From: Lutibacter sp. UBA4458
GTDB taxonomy: Bacteria; Bacteroidota; Bacteroidia; Flavobacteriales; Flavobacteriaceae
Direction of reading: 5' to 3'
Length of the DNA: 7,240 nt
NCBI GenBank assembly: GCA_002390165.1
Contig: DGOU01000009.1
Span: 629-7,868, forward strand
In this document: in pieces, positions 1-6,732 of the stretch
Numbering within the stretch: the stretch's first letter is position 1
Layout of the letters: every line of letters begins with the position of its first letter
Notes under the pieces: model-generated
Told to the model about the DNA's origin: nothing
The model's database searches: none
What the model saw: only the letters and a program-made list of their open reading frames with translations
Made by a program: the position numbers and the translations under genes

Positions 1-315
1 TTTCAAGAATGTTTAAGATTAGAGGATAATGATTTAGTAATTTGGCTTGGACTTTGTGATACGCAAAGTTTTATTGGCGATTTTGAAGATGCTCTAATTA
101 CTTTGCATAAAGCCAATGTTTTTTATCAAAATTTTGCTGAAATTGAATACCGACTTTGTGGATTATATTTCAAATTTAAAAACGAAAATAAAGGTAAAGA
201 GCATTTGCAAAAAGCCTTAGAAATTGATTTTGAATATCATATAATTTTAAAAGAATTATTTCCAGCAGTTTTTAAATTAAAAGAAGTTCAAACCGTAATA
301 AAAAACTTTAAATAA
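1..315 (+). CDS. TPR-repeat protein, C-terminal fragment (5' end outside window)
   Basis: The reading frame is open from the first base and ends at TAA 313-315, so this is the last 104 codons of a longer gene whose start lies upstream. The fragment is helical and carries about two tetratricopeptide-like units. The first begins near the motif WLGLCDTQ (W at codon 19) and runs through DFEDALITLHKA; the second runs from EIEYRLCGLYFK to KGKEHLQKALEID. The spacing of W/L-G-Y/C, A and final aromatic or acidic residues fits the TPR pattern. The tail (FPAVFKLKEVQTVIKNF) is the natural C-terminus. TPR proteins are protein-interaction scaffolds; the partner cannot be told from this part. A first ATG at 103 lies inside the repeat and is not a credible start. 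The DUF368 gene follows 46 bp downstream with no terminator between, so read-through is possible. Confidence 0.8.
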   Translation, partial: FQECLRLEDNDLVIWLGLCDTQSFIGDFEDALITLHKANVFYQNFAEIEYRLCGLYFKFKNENKGKEHLQKALEIDFEYHIILKELFPAVFKLKEVQTVIKNFK

Positions 316-332
316 ACTTCCTATAATTATAG

Positions 333-340
333 TACATTTG
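333..340 (+). promoter_or_regulatory. Candidate Bacteroidota -7 promoter element for the DUF368-aroE genes
   Basis: TACATTTG matches the Bacteroidota sigma-ABfr -7 consensus TAnnTTTG exactly and would place the transcript start at about 346, some 15 bases before the ATG at 362. The -33 TTTG element is not clear: only a TTT at 307-309 lies at roughly the right distance. A second match, TATATTTG at 350-357, sits too close to the start codon to serve the annotated gene. Such short matches occur by chance in AT-rich DNA, so this is a tentative call. Confidence 0.35.
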
Positions 341-361
341 TCCGAAAGATATATTTGACAA

Positions 362-1291
362 ATGCAACAAAGAAAATTAAAACATTACTTAATTATTACC
401 TTAAAAGGAATAGCAATGGGCGCGGCAGATGTTGTTCCAGGAGTTTCAGGAGGAACTATTGCTTTTATTTCTGGTATTTATGAAGAGTTATTAACTTCAA
501 TCAGCTCCATTAATTTACAAACTTTAAAAATTTTAAAAACACAAGGAATTAAAGTGTTTTGGAAAGCAATAAATGGTAATTTTTTAGTGGCACTTCTTTC
601 CGGAATTTTTATTAGTGTTTTATCCTTGGCTAAATTAATTTCTTGGTTACTAGAGCATAAGCCAGTAATGGTTTGGTCCTTCTTTTTTGGCTTAGTATTG
701 GCGAGTATTCTTTATGTTGGGCGCCAAATCACAAAATGGAATCCTTTAGTAGTAATTGCATTAATTTTTGGTTCTATACTTGCATTTTATATTACTACAT
801 TACAACCTTTAATTACTGAAAATTCATCACCGTTATTTATGTTTTTAGCAGGTGCTTTAGCAATTTGTGCTATGATATTACCAGGTATTTCAGGTGCTTT
901 TATTTTAGTGCTTTTAGGTGCTTATAAGCCAGTTTTAGATGCTGTACATAATAGAGATGTAAAGCTTTTAGGGATTATTGCTGCTGGAGCTATTGTTGGA
1001 TTGCTCACTTTTTCTAATATTTTAAAATGGTTATTTGCGCATTATAAAAATAGTACGTTAGCTATTTTAACCGGATTTATTTTAGGTTCATTAAATAAAA
1101 TTTGGCCTTGGAAAAATGTTATAGAATCTAAAATGTTTGGTGATAAGTTAGTTGTAATTAAAGATGCAAGTGTTTTGCCAAATGCATATAAAGGAAATCC
1201 CGAGTTGTTTTGGGCAATACTTTTGGCTATAATTGGTTTTATTATTATAATTCTGTTAGAAAAAGCAGCAAATTTTTCGGCAAAAAAATAG
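362..1291 (+). CDS. popT: DUF368 membrane protein, putative undecaprenyl-phosphate translocase (first tandem copy)
   Basis: This 309-residue polytopic membrane protein belongs to DUF368. Members (PopT) have been implicated in returning undecaprenyl phosphate, the carrier used for peptidoglycan and surface glycans, across the cytoplasmic membrane. The family hallmarks are all present: GAADVVPGVSGGT at residues 20-32, a second LPGISG at 173-178 in the other half of the protein, WSFFFG at 105-110 and IWPWK at 247-251. The two PG-x-SG loops fall in two halves that look like an internal repeat, as expected for a transporter with paired re-entrant loops. Long hydrophobic stretches (about 74-96, 103-120, 128-147, 158-186, 203-223, 283-299) fill the rest. 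An in-frame TGA at 356-358 lies just upstream, so ATG 362 is the earliest ATG. A paralogue follows after 8 bp, so the two are surely cotranscribed. The family call is firm; the substrate is inferred from the family. Confidence 0.9.
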   Translation: MQQRKLKHYLIITLKGIAMGAADVVPGVSGGTIAFISGIYEELLTSISSINLQTLKILKTQGIKVFWKAINGNFLVALLSGIFISVLSLAKLISWLLEHKPVMVWSFFFGLVLASILYVGRQITKWNPLVVIALIFGSILAFYITTLQPLITENSSPLFMFLAGALAICAMILPGISGAFILVLLGAYKPVLDAVHNRDVKLLGIIAAGAIVGLLTFSNILKWLFAHYKNSTLAILTGFILGSLNKIWPWKNVIESKMFGDKLVVIKDASVLPNAYKGNPELFWAILLAIIGFIIIILLEKAANFSAKK

Positions 1292-1299
1292 AATAGATA

Positions 1300-2325
1300 A
1301 TGGCACGAAAAGAAAGAAGTTTACTAGATAAGTTTTTCCTTTTTATTAAAGGATTAACTATGGGAGCAGCAAACAAGGTTCCTGGAGTATCTGGTGGAAC
1401 GGTTTCTTTTGTCTTAGGTTTTTACGAAGAACTTATCTATTCCTTTCGCAAAATTAACTATAAAGCGTTATTATTATTAATTAATGGAAGATTTAAAAGC
1501 TTTTATAACTACGTAAATGCTACTTTTTTACTTTTAGTATTAGGAGGCAGTATGTTTAGTTATTTTAGCTTTTCTATTGCTTTAGATTACTTATTAAAGC
1601 ATTATGAACTTTATGTTTGGAGTTCTTTTTTTGGTATGATTTTAGGCTCTATATATTATATTTCAAAAGATTTTAATGATTGGCGTTTAAGAAATGTTTT
1701 AGGAATAGTTTTTGGTATTACCGCCGGATTATTAATTAGTTTTATGAACCCTGCAACAGAAAATGATAACCTTTGGTTTGTATTTTTTTGTGGTATAATT
1801 GGTGTTTCAGGTATGACTTTACCGGGTTTATCTGGTTCATTTATACTTATTTTAATGGGTAATTATGTTTTGTTATTGGTAGATTCAGTTAACGTTTTAT
1901 TAAAAACGCTTACACAAGTTTTTACTGGAGATTTTGGTTTTCTAGAAAATATAGAACAATTAAAATATTTAAAAATTATAGCAACCTTTACAGCTGGCTC
2001 TGCATTTGGCTTGGTTTTTATTTCTCATATTTTAGGTTATGTGTTAAAACGTTGGCATCAACTAGTAATTGCCATTATTATTGGGTTTATAACAGGATCT
2101 TTAGGAATGGTTTGGCCTTGGAAAAAGGCTATTTACAAAGTTTTTAATGGTGAAATTATGATGGATGTTAATGGAAATAAAATAATTAAAAATTTTGAAA
2201 GATTTTTACCAGATTTCTCCTTAGAACAAACTTGGATAGCAATTTTTTATATTTTGTTAGGAGCAGGAGTTATATTGCTAATTGATAAATATGGTACAGA
2301 ACGAAAAGAATATATAGATGAATAA
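1300..2325 (+). CDS. DUF368 membrane protein, diverged second tandem copy
   Basis: A second DUF368 protein of 341 residues, clearly homologous along its length to the preceding gene product. It keeps MGAANKVPGVSGGT (21-34), LPGLSG (174-179), WSSFFG (107-112) and VWPWK (271-275). It differs in two ways. The acidic residue of the first motif is lost (GAAD-V-VPG becomes GAAN-K-VPG), and there is an extra stretch of roughly 18 residues around 195-222 after the second motif, where the first copy is short. The C-terminal loop before the last membrane helix also differs. It is presumably a polyprenyl-phosphate translocase or partner subunit; the altered motif leaves open a different substrate or a regulatory role. 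The start at ATG 1300 comes 8 bp after the stop of the first copy. The 3' end overlaps aroE by 8 bp. The fold and family are firm; the specific role is not. Confidence 0.87.
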   Translation: MARKERSLLDKFFLFIKGLTMGAANKVPGVSGGTVSFVLGFYEELIYSFRKINYKALLLLINGRFKSFYNYVNATFLLLVLGGSMFSYFSFSIALDYLLKHYELYVWSSFFGMILGSIYYISKDFNDWRLRNVLGIVFGITAGLLISFMNPATENDNLWFVFFCGIIGVSGMTLPGLSGSFILILMGNYVLLLVDSVNVLLKTLTQVFTGDFGFLENIEQLKYLKIIATFTAGSAFGLVFISHILGYVLKRWHQLVIAIIIGFITGSLGMVWPWKKAIYKVFNGEIMMDVNGNKIIKNFERFLPDFSLEQTWIAIFYILLGAGVILLIDKYGTERKEYIDE

Positions 2326-3064
2326 TCGCACTAAATTTGGATTAGTAGGAAAAGATATTTCTTACTCTTTTTCTAAAAAGTATTTTACAGAAAAATTTGA
2401 GAAACTTAATTTAAAAAATCTTAAATATTATAATTTTGATATTCCTGAAATTGAAGAATTCCCATTTTTATTATATCATAAAGAAGAAAATTTTAGAGGT
2501 TTAAATGTAACCATACCATATAAGCAAAGTATCCTTAAATATTTAGATGATTTATCTGCTGATGCAAAAGAAATTGGAGCGGTAAATACCATAAAAGTAA
2601 CCAACGATAATAAATTAATAGGTTATAACACAGATATTTACGGATTTACAAATGCCATTAAACCGCTATTAAATGCTCAAACCAAAAATGCTTTAATTTT
2701 AGGTACTGGTGGCGCATCAAAAGCCATAGCTTTTAGCTTAAAAAAATTGGGAATCGGTTTTAAATTTGTTTCAAGAAAAATAAATGAAAATGGATTTTTG
2801 TACCATGAATTAAATAAAGAAATAATAGAAAACCATCAAATTATTATTAATAGCACTCCATTAGGAACATCACCTAATACAGAGCGAAAACCCGAAATCC
2901 CTTATCCTTTTATCACTAAAAATCATATTGCTTTTGATTTAATATATAATCCAAAAGAAACGGCCTTTTTAAAGGAAGCGAAAAAGCAAGGAGCAATTGT
3001 TAAAAATGGATTAGAAATGCTGCAATTACAAGCAGAAAAGTCATGGGAAATATGGAATTCATAA
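2318..3064 (+). CDS. aroE: Shikimate dehydrogenase (NADP+)
   Basis: AroE reduces 3-dehydroshikimate to shikimate with NADPH in the cytoplasm, the fourth step of the shikimate pathway to aromatic amino acids. Of 248 residues, slightly shorter than the about 270 of E. coli, it keeps every expected motif. The shikimate-binding serines are in SYSFS (S17 and S19). NVTIPYK (63-69) ends in the catalytic lysine K69. GAVNT (87-91) and NTD (104-106, catalytic D106) follow. The Rossmann loop is LGTGGASKA (128-136). SR at 152-153 would contact the NADP 2'-phosphate, favouring NADP over NAD. NSTPLG (178-183), FDLIYNP (206-212) and NGLEMLQLQ (230-238) complete the set. It looks fully functional. The start ATG overlaps the last codons of the upstream DUF368 gene by 8 bp, which suggests translational coupling. 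The shared transcript with the membrane genes does not by itself imply a joint function. Confidence 0.96.
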   Translation: MNNRTKFGLVGKDISYSFSKKYFTEKFEKLNLKNLKYYNFDIPEIEEFPFLLYHKEENFRGLNVTIPYKQSILKYLDDLSADAKEIGAVNTIKVTNDNKLIGYNTDIYGFTNAIKPLLNAQTKNALILGTGGASKAIAFSLKKLGIGFKFVSRKINENGFLYHELNKEIIENHQIIINSTPLGTSPNTERKPEIPYPFITKNHIAFDLIYNPKETAFLKEAKKQGAIVKNGLEMLQLQAEKSWEIWNS

Positions 3065-3097
3065 ATGATTTGCTTAAATTTACGCAACTTTTAAATA

Positions 3098-3161
3098 AAG
3101 TATTCATCTTATAAAAAATACATTTTTTATAAAAAACTAATCTTTTAAGTTTTGAATACTT
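3098..3161. repeat. Outer 9-bp inverted repeat framing an inner palindrome, upstream of the DUF349 gene
   Basis: AAGTATTCA at 3098-3106 is the exact reverse complement of TGAATACTT at 3153-3161. The arms are 46 bp apart and enclose the shorter palindrome at 3109-3132. The right arm lies 25 bp before the start codon at 3187 and directly follows a near-match to the Bacteroidota -7 element (AAGTTTTG, 3147-3154, one mismatch to TAnnTTTG). The placement would suit an operator pair or a folded leader. It could equally be chance in a 122-bp AT-rich spacer. Confidence 0.35.
3109..3132. repeat. AT-only perfect palindrome in the aroE-DUF349 spacer
   Basis: TTATAAAAAA at 3109-3118 pairs perfectly with TTTTTTATAA at 3123-3132 around a TACA loop; the T and A at the loop edges can also pair, giving 11 bp. 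It lies 45 bp after the aroE stop. It contains no G-C pair in the stem and is followed by A residues, not a U-tract, so it is a poor intrinsic terminator. It may be a protein-binding palindrome or simply low-complexity sequence. Confidence 0.4.
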
Positions 3162-3186
3162 AAAAACGAACCTTAAACATTTTTAT

Positions 3187-5109
3187 ATGTTAGACAACAA
3201 AGAAAATATACCAAGCGAAAATGAAATTGATTCAACTTCAACACAATCTGGAGAAAAAATAGAAGTCAAAGAAGAAAGTACTCCAGTTTCTGAGAATAAA
3301 GAAGAAGCAGTAGGTGAATCTTCAAAAAAAGCCATTGATGAAATAGAAGATAAAGTTGCAGAAGAAGCCGAAAAAGAGGAGGTTGAAGCAATTCAATTGA
3401 AAGATTATAATAGCTTTAGTCTTGAAGAGTTGGTAGATGAATTAAGAAACTTAATAAAGGATAATCCAATACAATCTATTAATGATAATGTAAATAAAAT
3501 TAAGAATGCTTTTAATGTTAAATTTGGAGAAATTCTTAAACAAGCTAAAGAAAAATTTATTAGTGAAGGAGGTGAAAGTATTGATTTTAAACTTGAATTT
3601 CCATTAAAATCTACTTACAATAGTATTCTTTACGATTATAAAGAAAAGAGAAATAAGTTCTACAAAAATCAAGAAAATCAGTTAAATGAAAATTTAGAAG
3701 CCAAGCTAAATTTAATTGAAGCATTAAAGAAATTAATAGAAAATGCAGATGGAGCCACAATGTATAAAAAGTTCGAGGAGATTAAAAATTCTTGGAAAAA
3801 TACAGGACCAATTCCTCGTGCAAAATATAACGATACTTGGCGCACTTATTATCATCATACCGAACGTTTTTACGATTTATTACATTTAAATAATGATTTA
3901 AGAGATTTAGATTTTAAACATAATTTAGAAGAAAAATTAAAATTAATTAATCGTGCTGAAGAGTTAACCAAACTTGAGGATGTTTCTTTTGCTTTTAAAG
4001 AATTGCAAACTTTGCATAAACTTTGGAAAGAAGAAGTTGGTCCAGTAGCAAGGGATTATAGAGAAGAAGTTTGGAATAAATTTAGTGAGGCTACTAATAA
4101 AATACATGACAAGCGTCATGAGTTCTATAAAGAACTAAAATCGAAATTTGAAGAAAATATTGATAAAAAATTAGCGGTAATAGCCGAAATTGAGGGTGTA
4201 GATACTTCTAAAAATACGTCAAGATCCGATTGGCAAAAAAGTATCAACGAAATTGAAACATTAAGAAATAATTTTTTTAGTATTGGACAGGTTCCAAGAG
4301 GAAAAAGTAATTCAATTTGGGGAAAATTTAAATCAGCTACCAAAAAATTTAACGCTGCAAAAAACAACTATTTTAAAGGAGTTAAAAAGGAACAACTTGA
4401 AAATTTAAATAAGAAAAAGCAATTAATTGATCAAGCAGTATCTGTAAAGGATAGTGAAGATTGGGATGTTGCAACCGATATTTTTAAAAAAATTCAAGCA
4501 GATTGGAAAAAAATAGGTCATGTTCCAAGAAAATATTCAGATAAACTTTGGAAAGAGTTCAAAGACGCTTGTAACTTTTATTTTGATAGATTACACAATA
4601 AACAAAATGAAGGAAATAAGGAGCAACTAGAAATTTTTAACAAAAAGAAAGAAATGTATGCTCAGTTAAAATTAGAGGTGGACAAGAAGGATACGTTTAC
4701 CATGGATGATATTACAAATTATGTTGATGATTGGAGAGCATTAGGTAGAGTGCCTTTTGAAATGAAGCATATTGAAGTTAAATTTAATAAGTTGTTAGAT
4801 AAAATTGTTAATTCTTCTGATAAACTAGATAAAACGGAAATAGAAATGATTAAGTTTAAAAACTTAATTAATGGTTATTTAGAACAAAATAATTATAGAA
4901 AATTAGATTCTGAACAGTTATTTATAAGGAAAAAAATAGATGAAACTAATAGAGAAATTCAGCAACTTGAAAATAATTTAGGATTTATTTCTAATGTTAC
5001 TGAAGATAATCCTTTAGTTAAAAAGGTAAGAAAAGATATAAATAATTACATATCTAATTTAGATATTTGGAAAACCAAATTAAATTATTTAAAGAAAATT
5101 GAGTACTAA
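3187..5109 (+). CDS. DUF349 repeat protein (five repeats), function unknown
   Basis: A 640-residue, highly charged, soluble protein with no signal peptide or membrane segment, so probably cytoplasmic. Residues 1 to about 75 are rich in E, K and S and look disordered. The rest is mostly helical and holds five DUF349-type repeats recognised by W-x(3)-G-x-[VI]-P-[RF] followed by a W and basic or aromatic residues. The motif glycines are at 207, 285, 367, 444 and 520, spaced 76-82 residues. Repeat 2 has GPVAR in place of G-x-VPR, repeat 3 has F363 for the tryptophan, and repeat 5 lacks the downstream W-x-x-F pattern. The C-terminal section (about 545-640) is predicted coiled coil. I know of no settled biochemical role for DUF349. 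The gene is separated from aroE by 122 bp, so it may have its own promoter, and it ends in a strong terminator that overlaps its stop codon. ATG 3187 is chosen because the acidic tail begins there. Confidence 0.88.
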   Translation: MLDNKENIPSENEIDSTSTQSGEKIEVKEESTPVSENKEEAVGESSKKAIDEIEDKVAEEAEKEEVEAIQLKDYNSFSLEELVDELRNLIKDNPIQSINDNVNKIKNAFNVKFGEILKQAKEKFISEGGESIDFKLEFPLKSTYNSILYDYKEKRNKFYKNQENQLNENLEAKLNLIEALKKLIENADGATMYKKFEEIKNSWKNTGPIPRAKYNDTWRTYYHHTERFYDLLHLNNDLRDLDFKHNLEEKLKLINRAEELTKLEDVSFAFKELQTLHKLWKEEVGPVARDYREEVWNKFSEATNKIHDKRHEFYKELKSKFEENIDKKLAVIAEIEGVDTSKNTSRSDWQKSINEIETLRNNFFSIGQVPRGKSNSIWGKFKSATKKFNAAKNNYFKGVKKEQLENLNKKKQLIDQAVSVKDSEDWDVATDIFKKIQADWKKIGHVPRKYSDKLWKEFKDACNFYFDRLHNKQNEGNKEQLEIFNKKKEMYAQLKLEVDKKDTFTMDDITNYVDDWRALGRVPFEMKHIEVKFNKLLDKIVNSSDKLDKTEIEMIKFKNLINGYLEQNNYRKLDSEQLFIRKKIDETNREIQQLENNLGFISNVTEDNPLVKKVRKDINNYISNLDIWKTKLNYLKKIEY

Positions 5110-5139
5110 AAAAAAGCAGCCATTTGGCTGCTTTTTTTT
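5108..5139. terminator. Symmetrical bidirectional intrinsic terminator between convergent genes
   Basis: GCAGCC (5116-5121) pairs with GGCTGC (5126-5131) around an ATTT loop. Eight A residues precede the stem (5108-5115) and eight T residues follow it (5132-5139), so the full stem can reach 14 bp. Read on the plus strand it ends the DUF349 gene, whose TAA stop (5107-5109) runs into the A-tract. Read on the minus strand it has an equally good U-tract and lies 17 bp beyond the stop of the YceI-domain gene. It is one of the most G+C-rich short stretches in the window. Confidence 0.93.
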
Positions 5140-5156
5140 AATATTGTGTAAAAAAT

Positions 5157-5768
5157 TTATTTTACTTTAAAATAGGTTGCTGCTTCAATTTTAACTTCAC
5201 TCCAAGTTTTTGGAATTCCATCTTTACCAGAATGTAAATCTTTACAGGCTGAATTTAATGCTTTTAATGCTGTTTGAGCTTGCCAATTATCTAAATCTAA
5301 AGTTCCTTCAATTGTAGCTAATTGGTTTTTAATTTCATAGGTTACAGGAACCGATTTGGTCATGCCATTCATAGTTAGCATTAGTTCACCAATATTATTT
5401 TCCTTTAAAGAAAAAGAGCCAATAATATTTTTTGTTTCTACCATTTTGCCAAAAAAGAACTTTCTTAATTTACCATCTCGGATAGTGTCTTTTGTAAAAA
5501 TACTTGCAACAGGAATACTAAATTTAACAGCGTTTAAAGCCTCAATAGGTGTATTTGCTTTTTTTTGATTTAAAGTGATTTCAGTAAACTTTCCTTTAAC
5601 AGGAACTTTATCTGTAGTTTTAAATGCAGTCCAGTTAATGGTTGTTGTTTTGGCATCAATAGTATAACTTTTTGTAGCTTCTTTTGCTTCTTCTTTTTTA
5701 GTTTTTTTACATGAACTTATTGTTAATGCTATTAAAACGAATAATACTAATGCTTTTGTGTTTTTCAT
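5157..5768 (-). CDS. YceI-domain lipoprotein, putative lipid/isoprenoid-binding
   Basis: A 203-residue envelope protein. The N-terminus (MKNTKALVLFVLIALTISSC) is a lipoprotein signal peptide with a lipobox ending at Cys20. It is followed by KKTKKEEAKEATK, a charged tether. The YceI-like domain starts at YTID (35-38) and goes on with INWTAFKT (44-51), GKFTEI (59-64), TKDTIRDGKLRKFFF (92-106) and a final TWSEVKIEA (188-196). YceI proteins have a lipocalin-like barrel; some bind polyisoprenoids or fatty-acid derivatives. The lysines directly after Cys20 differ from the acidic export signals described for surface lipoproteins in some Bacteroidota, so a periplasm-facing anchor is more likely (inference). 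It is last in the minus-strand group, 19 bp after the acyl-CoA-binding gene, and is followed by the shared terminator. The ligand is unknown. The start is ATG 5766-5768, which places the signal peptide normally. Confidence 0.87.
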   Translation of the reverse strand: MKNTKALVLFVLIALTISSCKKTKKEEAKEATKSYTIDAKTTTINWTAFKTTDKVPVKGKFTEITLNQKKANTPIEALNAVKFSIPVASIFTKDTIRDGKLRKFFFGKMVETKNIIGSFSLKENNIGELMLTMNGMTKSVPVTYEIKNQLATIEGTLDLDNWQAQTALKALNSACKDLHSGKDGIPKTWSEVKIEAATYFKVK

Positions 5769-5787
5769 GATAATTTAGTTAGTTTAG

Positions 5788-6057
5788 TTATTTTAAATAT
5801 TTGTTTACAAGATTGATATATTCTTGTTTAGACTCTGTTTCAGACAAGTGGCTTAGTTGAATCCAGGCATTTAATTTAAAGGCGTTACGTAATTGAACAT
5901 CGCCAGTTGGTTGCTCATAATTATTTCCTTTAGTTGCTTGTTTATAATATGCATATAAGTGTAGCATAATATCAGGAGGTAATTTTTTATTTGTATTACA
6001 AGCAATAGAGTAGGCTTTTTCAAACGCCTTGTCTAATTCATTTAATTCTTTACTCAT
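5788..6057 (-). CDS. Acyl-CoA-binding protein (ACBP family)
   Basis: An 89-residue four-helix protein matching the ACBP family, which binds long-chain acyl-CoA in the cytosol and buffers or delivers it. The signature segment is present: LYAYYKQATKG at 34-44 supplies Tyr35, Tyr38 and Lys39, equivalent to bovine Tyr28, Tyr31 and Lys32. FKLNAW at 60-65 supplies Lys61, equivalent to Lys54. EYI at 79-81 supplies Tyr80, equivalent to Tyr73. FEKAYSIA at 12-19 is the first helix. All the ligand contacts known from the bovine protein therefore appear kept. ACBP is common in eukaryotes and patchy in bacteria. It lies 19 bp after psd and 19 bp before the YceI lipoprotein gene on the same strand, so it is probably part of the phospholipid operon. 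The length fits a stand-alone ACBP (about 86-90 residues). A role in feeding acyl-CoA to, or protecting it from, lipid synthesis is inferred. Confidence 0.93.
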   Translation of the reverse strand: MSKELNELDKAFEKAYSIACNTNKKLPPDIMLHLYAYYKQATKGNNYEQPTGDVQLRNAFKLNAWIQLSHLSETESKQEYINLVNKYLK

Positions 6058-6076
6058 TGCTGCAAAAGTAATAAAA

Positions 6077-6727
6077 TTATTGAAAAGCTATTATTTGTTC
6101 TCCACCTTTTACTTTTTCATTTAAGAGAACTTTAACTTTAGTGTTTAAAGGTAAAAACAAATCAACACGAGACCCAAATTTAATAAAACCGGCATCTTCT
6201 CCTTGCGTAACCTTTAAATCAACCTTTGCATAGTTCACAATTCTTCTTGCCATGGCACCTGCAATTTGTCGGTACATTATTTCACCAAAGTTAGTAGTGT
6301 TTACAACAACAGTTGTTCGTTCATTTTCTTCAGAAGATTTTGGATGCCAAGCTACTAGGTATTTGCCTGGGTGATATTTACTATAAATTACTTTTCCACT
6401 TACAGGATAACGAGTAACATGTACATTTAAAGGAGACATAAAAATGGAAATCTGTAATCTTTTATCCTTAAAATATTCTTTTTCAAATACTTCTTCAATA
6501 ACTACTACTTTACCATCAACAGGAGCAATAATTTGTTTATCATTAATTACAGTTTTTCTTTTAGGGTTTCTAAAAAATTGTAAAATAGCAATATAACAAA
6601 GCAACAATACAAATGAAATTATTTTATTTGTCCAGATATCTTGAATAAATTTATCTATAAGAATAATTCCTACACCTAAAATAAAGGTGGCAGTTAGTAA
6701 TATTTTATATCCTTCTTTATGGAACAT
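6077..6727 (-). CDS. psd: Phosphatidylserine decarboxylase proenzyme, short form
   Basis: Psd removes CO2 from phosphatidylserine to give phosphatidylethanolamine at the cytoplasmic membrane. This 216-residue protein is of the short form (near 215 residues) seen in many Bacteroidota, not the about 320-residue E. coli type. Two N-terminal membrane helices lie at about 9-26 and 37-52. The core has APVDGKV at 68-74 (Asp71), SPLNVHVTRYPVSG at 98-111 (conserved His103), YHPGKY at 118-123 and IKFGSRVDLFLP at 182-193. Self-cleavage between Gly185 and Ser186 should make a large beta chain and a short alpha chain of about 31 residues whose N-terminal serine becomes the pyruvoyl group. GS is followed by R, as is usual for this short form, not by T as in the LGST of E. 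coli. The gene starts 5 bp after the cdsA stop and lies 19 bp before the ACBP gene, which indicates a shared transcript. It appears intact. Confidence 0.95.
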   Translation of the reverse strand: MFHKEGYKILLTATFILGVGIILIDKFIQDIWTNKIISFVLLLCYIAILQFFRNPKRKTVINDKQIIAPVDGKVVVIEEVFEKEYFKDKRLQISIFMSPLNVHVTRYPVSGKVIYSKYHPGKYLVAWHPKSSEENERTTVVVNTTNFGEIMYRQIAGAMARRIVNYAKVDLKVTQGEDAGFIKFGSRVDLFLPLNTKVKVLLNEKVKGGEQIIAFQ

Positions 6728-6732
6728 AGTGC

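Noticed and set aside
350..357. Second TAnnTTTG match (TATATTTG) before the first DUF368 gene
   Set aside because: It ends 4 bases before the ATG, so a transcript from it would start at or after the start codon.
3109..3132. Palindrome as an intrinsic terminator for aroE
   Set aside because: The stem has only A-U pairs and is followed by A residues in place of a U-tract.
4125..4367. 80-codon minus-strand ORF inside the DUF349 gene
   Set aside because: It lies wholly within a well-supported gene on the other strand, matches no recognisable family, and its hydrophobic look is the antisense of lysine- and phenylalanine-rich codons.
5356..5568. 70-codon plus-strand ORF inside the YceI-domain gene
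   Set aside because: It is antisense to conserved YceI-domain sequence, has no recognisable motif and has no plausible leader of its own.
5774..5790. Near-tandem TTTAGTTAG / TTTAGTTA repeat between the ACBP and YceI genes
   Set aside because: Only two short copies are present and they overlap the ACBP stop codon; such repeats are expected by chance in AT-rich spacers.
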